DNA of 35,672 nucleotides from Kiritimatiellota bacterium (GTDB lineage Bacteria > Verrucomicrobiota > Lentisphaeria > Oligosphaerales > JAADHN01): NCBI GenBank assembly GCA_013151865.1, contig JAADHN010000048.1, positions 1 through 35,672 of the forward strand, written 5' to 3'. A program made the translations under genes and the position numbers. Below, piece after piece: positions 9,166 through 16,380 of the stretch. Numbering within the stretch: the stretch's first letter is position 1; each line of letters opens with the position of its first letter. Below the pieces are notes generated by a model, which saw nothing but the letters and a program-made list of their open reading frames with translations, was not told the origin of the DNA and ran no database searches.

Positions 9166-9773
9166 TGTGACCTACTCCCGTATACGTGGCTGAGATACAG
9201 GATTCGCAGAACGAGACCTAAGATGAGCGACCGCAACTCAAACCCCGACACAAAGATAAGGAGACGTGGCGAGAAAGGCAAGTTTCGCATCGGCATTTTT
9301 TCGGAAAGACCATCTGCCCGGCTGTTGGCCGCCGAAACCCGAATACTGCATGACTCGTCTGGCGCGATGCCGCAACGCATACTCTTTCAAAACGTTACCG
9401 CCGCCAAACCGGCCGAGGCGGTGTTTCCACACGGCCTCGCCCGGCGTCCGACGCAACGACGTGAATCCGTATAAACGGCGTCTTCTCGCGACGAAGTTCA
9501 TGAGTCGATCGGGGTGGAGTGCCTCACGTTGCGCGGCTCGCGCATTTTCGCATTTTCGTATGGATGGATTCCCGCCACTCCTTCTGCCGTCTTGAGGGCA
9601 AACAGGCGACCGGAAGGACGGCGGGAGTGTGAAGATTCGTTCCCGCCCCGGGATGTTGCTCCCTTGCAGGCACCGGGACAGCACGTCAACGCTTTCCACC
9701 TGGAGGCGTTCGCGCGGCCCCTCTGTTTTGCCAAGGTTCGGCAAGAACAGAAGTCCGTTGCCGCTGCGGGGTT
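9166..9773. other. 608-bp gene-free stretch with a GNRA-capped hairpin
   Basis: No convincing gene is present. A minus-strand frame of 264 codons (9238-10032) starts inside the neighbouring gene, is Arg-rich and lacks a ribosome-binding site, so I treat it as spurious or a relic. The stretch holds a strong hairpin at 9414-9439, annotated separately. The length and structure leave room for an untranslated RNA or a decayed repeat, neither of which I can prove. Confidence 0.5.
9414..9439 (-). repeat. Hairpin with GGAA (GNRA) tetraloop in intergenic DNA
   Basis: On the minus strand the order is CGAGGC, c, GTGT, GGAA, ACAC, c, GCCTCG. This gives ten base pairs with one internal mismatch, closed by a GNRA-type tetraloop when read as RNA. 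No T-run follows. The regular build suggests a structured RNA element rather than a simple terminator. Confidence 0.5.
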
Positions 9774-12038
9774 TCAGAAATCGCCAGCGCCCTCTCGTTC
9801 CTCGGAGTTCTGCGTTGGCTTGGCTGTCGGGTCGAAAAAACGCACGTCCAGCTTGGGCTCCCCCCGAGGAGACGGGTCGGAACGATCTTTGTAGGTCCAG
9901 ATCGTGAAAGGGCGCTCCAAGCCGGGGAGGATCCCTTCGAGGCGTTCCGTGACGTCCAGCCCGGTGTCGGGGATTCCGGCGGCCGTGAGATCGAAGGATT
10001 GCAGGTGCAGGGCCCCCTTCCTGTTGTGACAATAGAAGAACAGCTGCGCCGACATACCGCTGTCCGCAAAATCCGGGGCCCTGACCGTCACCGCCACCGT
10101 TTTCAGGCGGTCCCCCAAGGCGTTGTAGAAACAGCTCCGGTCCTCGATGGCCGGCTTGCCGTCCTTCTTGCCGGCGAACCGGACGATGGTGTGGAAGATT
10201 GCGCCTTCGACCACTTTCCCCGTGACGCGGAAACGGTATTCCCCGCCTGGATGCACCCGTGTCCGCGCCGAACGGTAGACGGGATACCCTTCTGAGAAGA
10301 CGGCCAGACCCGCCGCGTTGCGGTGCTTGGAAAAGTTGGGAGCGTGGTCGTCGACAAGCGGTTTGGCGAACAGCGTTGCCTTATACCCGGGTCCGATGAC
10401 GAGTCGCGTCCCGGCGGTGAGTGCATGGCGATACAGGACGCTCCGCCCGCCCGATTCCAGGGCAGGAAACACGATGTCCAGTGTTCGGGGTGTGAGTTCG
10501 ACAGCCGGTTGGAATCGAGGCAGGCGGTAGCCGGGTTCGACCCATGTATCTCCGGAGCGAACGATTTCGTGCGGTCGGAGACAGGGGATCTCGGCGTTCA
10601 GTTTGCGGCACGCCACCCGACTTCGTGCGCCGTCTGCAGCCACGGCGACGAGACGGAACGCCCGGCCACTCGGGAGGGTCCCATCTCCCGTGACTCGGAC
10701 CCACCAATCGCCTGCTCTGCACTGCTTGCCTGGAATGTCACCGAGGTTGACGGTGGGCGGGGCGCTGTTTTCGAGCGGAATGGCGAAACCGTCCGGCACG
10801 AAAAGCGTGAGCTTGACGTCTTTCAGCGTAGCCCGGTCCGCATCGCCGCCGTACCACGAGGCGTTGCGCGAATTCCGCACCTGTCCCCAGACGTGAATGA
10901 AATCTCCCGGGCGCTTGTTTTCCGCCTCGTAGTCCAGCGCCACCTGCGGCCCCAGGGCGCGGTCGACGACATCCAGCCCCACTCGGTGATCCCAGGCGAA
11001 TTTGCGGGCATGATCGGCGATCGTCCAGTAACGGTCCGCCGTGACATACGGCAGTTCGTTCCAAGCCTTGCTGGAGCGTCCGCCTTGCATGTACAGAAAA
11101 CAACCCAGGTTGCCGGGGTTGCGCCAGCGCGCCAGTTCCACGGTCCGCTCGAATGGGGCAATTCGCATGAAGGGCGGGGTGGAAAGCTGGCTGAAAAACA
11201 GGCAATGGAGCTTGTTCACGATGGCACGGGTTTGACGGTCCCATACGCGATCATTATTCGGATAGCCGAAAATGCCGTCGCACACTCCCGGTTTGATAAT
11301 GTCCCGGTAGTGAATGGGAACGATACGCGGCTTGCATTTCGTGGCGCCTTCGGGATCGTGGTCGAGGGTGTAGAACGCCGTTGCCTGCCAGTAGATGACG
11401 ATCCGCCCTTCCCCGGCTTCTTTCATGGTCCGGTGGATTTCGCCCAGAACTTGGGCGTACTTCTTCCCCCACCACAGGCGGTGCTCGGGTTTTGCCATGT
11501 CAAAGGGCTCGCCCAGTTCGGCGGCGATTTCCTTCTGAAATCGTTTGATGCCCCAAGGGAGTGGATCACCGGGTTTCCAATTGTTCTTGAACGGGCTGGA
11601 CGTGAAATGTCCGGGGAGTTCTTCGAGAAAAGTGGCGCCGACGACGTTCCGAGGCGCACTTATGCCTTCGATGATCAGTCTAAGCTGGCGGCGTGTTTCG
11701 GCAAGCACTCTTTCGCGCACGCCTTTCTGATACAGGTAATGGAACAGTGTGGCTTGTCGCCGGTTTTCCGGGCAGTCCCCCATGCCCATGATCGGCCAGA
11801 CTCGGATCACGAACTTGTGTTTGGGATTGAGACCGAGGATTTGATTGCAGCGCGCCACGGTCCGCTCGTCGGCGGGGACATTGCCGAAGTTAATGAGGGA
11901 CCAGTCGTACCGGGCCACATCCAGTGCGGAGCTGGAGCCATAGGTTCCCCAGCCCCATGTCCAATACTTGTCGGAAGCATGCGCTGCCGTACCTCCCAGC
12001 GCGAGCACCGAGAAAAGAACCGTTGCCAACCGCGGCAT
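9774..12038 (-). CDS. Secreted protein with probable TIM-barrel glycosidase-like and beta-sandwich domains
   Basis: I chose the ATG at 12038, giving 754 residues, because it begins a clean signal peptide (MPRLATVLFSVLALGGTAAHAS) behind AGAAG. The same frame is open 28 codons further upstream, but those codons do not look coding. The N-terminal half (about 20-350) has the alternating pattern of a TIM barrel rich in Trp and Tyr. A conserved-looking E139-E140 pair in FLEELPGHF, plus RIVIYWQ and CDGIFGYPNND strands, would suit a glycoside hydrolase-like active site. About 370-490 resembles an NPCBM-associated/CARDB-type beta-sandwich (HVWGQVRNSRNASW, LGDIPGKQC). The C-terminal third is also beta-rich. 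I recognise no named family. It lies 210 bp downstream of the EIIA gene and may be a separate transcription unit. Export as a carbohydrate-active enzyme is inference. Confidence 0.8.
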   Translation of the reverse strand: MPRLATVLFSVLALGGTAAHASDKYWTWGWGTYGSSSALDVARYDWSLINFGNVPADERTVARCNQILGLNPKHKFVIRVWPIMGMGDCPENRRQATLFHYLYQKGVRERVLAETRRQLRLIIEGISAPRNVVGATFLEELPGHFTSSPFKNNWKPGDPLPWGIKRFQKEIAAELGEPFDMAKPEHRLWWGKKYAQVLGEIHRTMKEAGEGRIVIYWQATAFYTLDHDPEGATKCKPRIVPIHYRDIIKPGVCDGIFGYPNNDRVWDRQTRAIVNKLHCLFFSQLSTPPFMRIAPFERTVELARWRNPGNLGCFLYMQGGRSSKAWNELPYVTADRYWTIADHARKFAWDHRVGLDVVDRALGPQVALDYEAENKRPGDFIHVWGQVRNSRNASWYGGDADRATLKDVKLTLFVPDGFAIPLENSAPPTVNLGDIPGKQCRAGDWWVRVTGDGTLPSGRAFRLVAVAADGARSRVACRKLNAEIPCLRPHEIVRSGDTWVEPGYRLPRFQPAVELTPRTLDIVFPALESGGRSVLYRHALTAGTRLVIGPGYKATLFAKPLVDDHAPNFSKHRNAAGLAVFSEGYPVYRSARTRVHPGGEYRFRVTGKVVEGAIFHTIVRFAGKKDGKPAIEDRSCFYNALGDRLKTVAVTVRAPDFADSGMSAQLFFYCHNRKGALHLQSFDLTAAGIPDTGLDVTERLEGILPGLERPFTIWTYKDRSDPSPRGEPKLDVRFFDPTAKPTQNSEEREGAGDF

Positions 12039-12248
12039 TTCTCTTCTCACCGTATGCTTCCTATATTCCGGAACCGTTTGGCTCCCGTCAGAACGGTCGC
12101 AAAGATGACCGTCCACTTTCATCGCCGCGTTTTTCCCGTGCCCGGCGCTGCTCGGCGAGCGGCGGCAATACTCTGAAGATGTGTGAGGTGCGTCATCGCA
12201 GCAGATGCCTCACGCATGATTCAGGGCAGAATCGGACTCCGTCGGGGG

Positions 12249-12716
12249 TCACGGCGCCTTGAACTTGAAACGCGCGAGTGTGGATGCGATTTGTCCAGGA
12301 GTACGACACGCCAGAAGTCGTTGAGTGCGAGTCGGATCGTGGGCAAAGGCCGCCAAGCGTTGCAGCAGGGGTAAGTGCGCCGTAGGCGCAAAAGCCGGGA
12401 CCGCGATCAGGAACAAGAGGCGTACGGGCTCCCGGGTTTCACTGAAAACCAGACCGGGCTCGCTCGCGATACCGACGGTCAGTCCCAGGGATCGAGCGAC
12501 CGCACTCCGGGCGTGGGGGAAAGCGATCCCCTGCTCGACCTGTGTGGTGATCTGCCGTTCGCGTTGCTCCAGGTCGAATACGAACCGGTCGAGATCGGTG
12601 ACGATGCCGTCGGCGTCGAGCGGCGTGGCGAGTTCCCGAAAGATGTCTGCGCGGGTTGCGCTGGCCACTTGCAGTAAGACGTGGTGACGCGGCAACAGCG
12701 TTTTGAGGTCGATCAT
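12249..12716 (-). CDS. PTS EIIA type-2 (fructose/nitrogen-PTS-like) domain protein
   Basis: The protein has 155 residues and is a single EIIA-2 domain. The start ATG at 12716 is chosen because the product then begins MIDLKTLLP, as in the family, only 16 nt after the preceding zinc-ribbon stop; an upstream in-frame extension overlaps that gene. The phosphoacceptor is H68 in EQGIAFPHARS, matching the GIAIPHAR signature of PtsN and fructose EIIA proteins. Family members receive phosphate from HPr and either pass it to a transporter or act as regulators. No EIIB, EIIC, HPr or EI gene is in the window, so a regulatory PTSNtr-like role is more likely than sugar uptake. It sits at the distal end of the pilus/glycosyltransferase series. 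What it controls is unknown. Confidence 0.88.
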   Translation of the reverse strand: MIDLKTLLPRHHVLLQVASATRADIFRELATPLDADGIVTDLDRFVFDLEQRERQITTQVEQGIAFPHARSAVARSLGLTVGIASEPGLVFSETREPVRLLFLIAVPAFAPTAHLPLLQRLAAFAHDPTRTQRLLACRTPGQIASTLARFKFKAP

Positions 12717-12732
12717 GGCCAGGGGCTCCGGA

Positions 12733-13065
12733 TCAGTCGTTCCCGGTGAGAAGCAGGTACCGTCCACAATTGGGACAGACACAAGGAATTGCGTTACGCC
12801 GCATGCGGTTCAGATCTCCGACGGGCACATTCAAGCGGCAGGCGGTGCATACGCCATCCACTTCGGTGGCCACGGCCGGACCGGTCCGCAAGAGGGCGTC
12901 GAAGCGGCGCAGGACCTCTTCCGGCAGCTTCGCACGCAGTTTTTCGACGCGTTGGCACGTCTCCGCCGCTGCCGCCGGGGGCGTGCTGCGGTGGACGATG
13001 CGCGTTTCCTGCAGGACGAGTTCCAGTTCCTGCAGTTCGTAGAGTTGTTGGACGAGTCGGCGCAT
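12733..13065 (-). CDS. Small C4-type zinc-ribbon protein with helical N-terminus
   Basis: The product is 110 residues. The ATG at 13065 follows GGGAG by 7 nt and begins the heptad-like helix MRRLVQQLYELQELELVLQE; the in-frame extension upstream does not look coding. Residues 1-60 are helical and likely coiled coil. A C4 zinc ribbon follows with C73xxC76 and C97xxC100, plus an extra C95 (VDGVCTACRLNVPVG, then PCVCPNCGRYL). This is the layout of the DUF164/zf-RING_7 type C4 zinc-ribbon proteins, which are usually about 240 residues, so this one has a shortened coiled coil. It is 16 nt upstream of the EIIA gene and surely co-transcribed with it. The family's biochemical role is poorly known; nucleic-acid or protein binding is possible. 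Confidence 0.85.
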   Translation of the reverse strand: MRRLVQQLYELQELELVLQETRIVHRSTPPAAAAETCQRVEKLRAKLPEEVLRRFDALLRTGPAVATEVDGVCTACRLNVPVGDLNRMRRNAIPCVCPNCGRYLLLTGND

Positions 13066-13358
13066 CGTCAGACTCCCGTTTTTCAGTGGATAGGGCGCCC
13101 GGAGTTGGCGGTACTCAGGCACGCCTCGCGGAACAAAGGACCGCACGTGCGCCTTCGGGGGCGCCGAGTGCGTGATTGCACTTCTGTCACAGTGCGCCTC
13201 AGCATGACCTGTACGGTTTTGCAGAGGTTGAGAGTTCGCCCGCGCTCCCGATTGTGTCGAGACGATCAGAAGATCCGAAAGCCCGCTGTAATCCTCCCGG
13301 TAACGGGAAGATAAAAGCTCGACAATCCAAATACAAGTACCTGGTTCGGATTCCTGTG
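13066..13358. other. 293-bp gap with two hairpins inside the long minus-strand series
   Basis: No gene is supported. One hairpin at 13293-13310 pairs CCTCCCG with CGGGAAG around GTAA (seven pairs including one wobble). A second at 13149-13164 pairs GCGCC with GGCGC around six bases. Neither has a T-run. They lie after the GT-C-like gene and before the zinc-ribbon gene, so this gap may mark a partial stop or a processing site that separates the pilus/polysaccharide genes from the zinc-ribbon/EIIA pair. Confidence 0.4.
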
Positions 13359-14939
13359 TCACGGGTTGCGCGGCCCATTCCCCGGCGCGGTTTCACGGCC
13401 GAGGAAGCGTAACCTGGATTCGTGTGCCGGCGGCACGACGCACCGCCAGAGCTGCCATCCGGGCGGCCAGGTCCGCTCGAGCAACAGCCAGGGCCGGCCG
13501 TTCCGGTGCAGGTCTGCGACCCCGCCGGTCCCCAGCGGGTAGAAGATGCCGTCGGCCGGCGGAACGAGCAGGTAAAGCTGCTCCTGCCGGGCCTGTTCGA
13601 GTACGACGCCTTCCCGGAAATCGAGCCGGTGCAGAAAACGTCTTTCGCGGATGTCGGGGTAACAGGTCGGTGCACGGACACCATAGACGAGGACCCTCGA
13701 ATTCTGCCAGTATCGGTCGATGAAAAATGTCAGGAGCTGTGCGTACGGCGCTGTCCGACGAAAATCCGCCGCGGCCTGGAGGCGTGGTGGTCGTCCGAGC
13801 CCGGCGAGGAGTGCGAGTGCGGGCAGGGCCCACGGAGCGAGTCTGGGCAGCAGGCCGGTTCGGTCCCGGGTCTGCGGCACGAGCCGAAGAGCGAGGGACA
13901 TGGCGGTGATCGTGAAAAACAGTCCTTCGACACCGGGCGCCAGAAACCGGATCGGTTCGAGTCCGGCTCGACACCAGGCCAAGACGACCAGCATACCCAG
14001 CAAGGCGAGTTCGGGGCGCAGGCGCCGGGGGCGTCCGGCGATCCCGAGGGCAAGAGCGTTGCCGAGGACGGCGACCGCTGCCGGCAAGGGGATGTTTTGG
14101 AGGAGGGTCGCGGAGGCGGTCGCCCCAGGAGGAGGGGCGGCGGCGAGGGTAGCGGCGAGACGGCGGAGAAAGAATATCGGGTCGTCCAGAATCAGCCAGT
14201 TTCCGACAAAGAGCAGGGCTACGGCGTAGGCAAAGGGGGCCCAGAGCAGCAGTGCGGCGCCCTTGCGGTCGCGACGGGGGACTTGCAGTGCGACATCGAG
14301 GGAAAGACGCAAAGCGATCAAGAGAGCAAGCCCGGCGGCGACGCCGGCGGGACCGCCGAAAGCCAGTACCCCGGAACACACCGCGGCCAGCAGTGCGTCG
14401 CGCAGCTCGCGTGCCCGGGACCAGCGGACCACGTGGAAGAGTGCTGCCGTTGCAGGCACCGTTGTGATCCAATTCGGGTCGAGGGCGAGAACGGTTGCAC
14501 GAAAGGTCGGCAACGCTGCCAGGGTCGCTGTACAGACACCGACCCAAAGGCGGTCGCGTTTGCGCGTTGCCAGTCGAAGGATATATGAGAAGCTCCATGC
14601 CTGGGCGAAGGCCACCAGAAAAAACGGCGCCAGCTTTTCCGGCACAAGCGGGACGTGCCGGACCAGCAACAGTGCGAGCGTGGGCAGAGGGGGGAAATCG
14701 AGGGCGCCCATCAGGGCCTGCCGCCCCCAGTTTTGTCCGGCGCTGAGGGAGTCCGCGATGGCGCCGTGTGCGGCCATCAGGTCGGAGTCATGGAACGGTA
14801 GGTTCATCCGCACCGCCATGAGTGAGACGAAGAAGAGTCCCCATAAAAGGCGTCCCGAGACGGGTGGCATGATGCCGAAACGTTGCTGGAGAGCGGCAGT
14901 GACGCGCCGGAGCGATTTGGATGACGTGATTGGCGTCAT
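13359..14939 (-). CDS. GT-C-like multi-pass membrane protein (putative lipid-sugar-dependent glycosyltransferase)
   Basis: The product is 526 residues. The ATG at 14939 overlaps the stop of the preceding glycosyltransferase as ATGA, so translation is coupled; the longer in-frame extension overlaps that gene and is rejected. There are roughly ten to twelve hydrophobic segments. An acidic motif, HDSDLMAAHG with D51 and D53, directly follows the first span. Its position is that of the catalytic Asp in the first outside loop of GT-C glycosyltransferases such as the PMT/ArnT/RgtA-D families. A soluble C-terminal tail of about 120 residues (from RTAPYAQLL onward) should lie outside the membrane. 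Family members move sugars from polyprenyl-phosphate carriers onto polymers, lipids or proteins. The fold assignment comes from topology and this motif only. A polymer-export or modifying membrane protein is the alternative. Confidence 0.72.
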   Translation of the reverse strand: MTPITSSKSLRRVTAALQQRFGIMPPVSGRLLWGLFFVSLMAVRMNLPFHDSDLMAAHGAIADSLSAGQNWGRQALMGALDFPPLPTLALLLVRHVPLVPEKLAPFFLVAFAQAWSFSYILRLATRKRDRLWVGVCTATLAALPTFRATVLALDPNWITTVPATAALFHVVRWSRARELRDALLAAVCSGVLAFGGPAGVAAGLALLIALRLSLDVALQVPRRDRKGAALLLWAPFAYAVALLFVGNWLILDDPIFFLRRLAATLAAAPPPGATASATLLQNIPLPAAVAVLGNALALGIAGRPRRLRPELALLGMLVVLAWCRAGLEPIRFLAPGVEGLFFTITAMSLALRLVPQTRDRTGLLPRLAPWALPALALLAGLGRPPRLQAAADFRRTAPYAQLLTFFIDRYWQNSRVLVYGVRAPTCYPDIRERRFLHRLDFREGVVLEQARQEQLYLLVPPADGIFYPLGTGGVADLHRNGRPWLLLERTWPPGWQLWRCVVPPAHESRLRFLGRETAPGNGPRNP

Positions 14940-16363
14940 AGGGTCTCCCCGGTCGGCTGTGTTTCTTGAGCGGGTTCCGCGAAATGCCGGGTTTTCTCCC
15001 AATGGTGGGGCCGGCGCAGCAGCTGGAGCGCCCCTTTCCAGGCGCCGATGCTCATCAGGGCCCAATACAACGGCATGGCCAGTGCATATTTGGTCAGGTG
15101 TCCGAAGCCGCGTCGAACACAGGCAATGCCACTGGTATAGGCAAAGACGAAATTCCCGAAGAACAGACAGACCGCCCCCATGGCGAACACGGGGCCGGGG
15201 AAATAGGCGTCCAGGCCCGAAGGCCGGAAGACCAGCCAGAGCAGGGCGAGAAACCAGTAGAGGGGGTTGATCAGTTGACAGAGAGGTGTTCCACCGATCA
15301 ACAGGTGAAAATGCAGACTGTTGCGCAATCCGAGACAGCGGCTCATTTTCAGCGGACTTCGCATGTGAACAAGGTAGGTTTGGATATATCCCTTGACCCA
15401 TCTCGAGCGCTGACGGATCCAATAGGGCAGGCTCGGGCAGGCCTGTTCCCAAGTGGTACTGTCCAACATGCGTGTGCGCCGGCCCTGAGCGAACAGGCGC
15501 AGACCCAGGTCACAATCTTCGGTGACGTTGTACTCGTCCCAGCCTCGCAGTTCACGGAGTGCGTCGAGTCGGAAATGGTTCGAGGTCCCACCGAGCGGGA
15601 TCGGTGCGTCCAGGTAATCCAACCCGGGGAGGCAGAGATCGAACCACATGGCGTACTCGGCGGTAAAACAGCGGGTGAGAAAATTGCGGTCTGGATTGTA
15701 GAAATTGAGCTTTGCCTGGATGCAGGCGACGCGGACCGGCATTCGCGAGAAGGCCACGGCCGCCTTCTTGAGCTGGTCCGGGTCGGGTCGGTCTTCCGCG
15801 TCATAGATTACCAGGAAGTCGGCGTCGGCGTCCGCCATGCCGACGTTGCAGGCCTTGGGTTTGGTTCGCGGTTGGGAGACGGGTACGGGAAAGACGACAA
15901 ACGGGGCCGGGGGCTTCAGGCGTTGCGCGGCCTGCAGGGTTTCTTCATCGTCTTCTTCGATGAGCAGCCGGATTTCGAGTCGGTCGGGGGGGTAGTCCAA
16001 TCGGCTGAGGGCCTGGACGAGGTCCGGCAGGATTTCGCCTTCACGGTAAATGGGTACGAGCACGAGATACCGGGGCCACTCGCCGTTGGGAGGCAACAGC
16101 TGGTGGGGACCGACGCGGATTTCTCGAGTCCGGCGCAGGGAGACGTCGATCAAAAGGATTCGATACGCCGTAGTCGCCAGATAGAAGAGCGTCATCACGA
16201 CATTCAGGGCGAGCAATTCCATTCGGGGGGCGACGATCAGGCCGGCGGCCAATACGCCGCCGACGACGATGAGCGCCTTTTTCTGCCACGGCACGAGTGT
16301 GCGAGAGGCTTGTTCGAAGCCCCGGGGCGCGGTCGGACTCGGCATGGCAGTGGAAGTGCCCAT
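14936..16363 (-). CDS. Membrane-bound processive-type family-2 glycosyltransferase
   Basis: The product is 475 residues. The ATG at 16363 is chosen because it lies 17 nt after the upstream stop; the frame is open further upstream only as an overlap. Two spans at about 28-45 and 48-70 precede a GT-A domain with LVPIYREGEIL (about 102-112), DAED at 188-191 (metal-binding DxD-like), TED at 281-283 (catalytic base) and QRSRW at 318-322 (the QxxRW motif). Three or four spans follow between 350 and 445. This is the build of processive polysaccharide synthases and XagB/BcsA-like enzymes, which polymerise NDP-sugars and pass the chain through the membrane. No PilZ domain is present, so c-di-GMP control is not seen in this chain. 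Product sugar is unknown. Its stop is translationally coupled to the GT-C-like gene. Confidence 0.9.
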   Translation of the reverse strand: MGTSTAMPSPTAPRGFEQASRTLVPWQKKALIVVGGVLAAGLIVAPRMELLALNVVMTLFYLATTAYRILLIDVSLRRTREIRVGPHQLLPPNGEWPRYLVLVPIYREGEILPDLVQALSRLDYPPDRLEIRLLIEEDDEETLQAAQRLKPPAPFVVFPVPVSQPRTKPKACNVGMADADADFLVIYDAEDRPDPDQLKKAAVAFSRMPVRVACIQAKLNFYNPDRNFLTRCFTAEYAMWFDLCLPGLDYLDAPIPLGGTSNHFRLDALRELRGWDEYNVTEDCDLGLRLFAQGRRTRMLDSTTWEQACPSLPYWIRQRSRWVKGYIQTYLVHMRSPLKMSRCLGLRNSLHFHLLIGGTPLCQLINPLYWFLALLWLVFRPSGLDAYFPGPVFAMGAVCLFFGNFVFAYTSGIACVRRGFGHLTKYALAMPLYWALMSIGAWKGALQLLRRPHHWEKTRHFAEPAQETQPTGETL

Positions 16364-16380
16364 GAGTTGACGTACGGTTC

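Noticed and set aside
9238-10032. 264-codon minus-strand reading frame
   Set aside because: It begins inside the neighbouring gene in another frame, is Arg-rich and lacks a ribosome-binding site; a relic cannot be excluded.
10323-12176. 617-codon plus-strand reading frame opposite the secreted glycosidase-like gene
   Set aside because: The minus-strand frame has a signal peptide and a continuous fold pattern; the plus-strand frame has neither.
12733-13362. 209-residue version of the zinc-ribbon protein
   Set aside because: The first 99 residues have no family-like pattern, while the ATG at 13065 has a well-spaced GGGAG and starts the expected helix.
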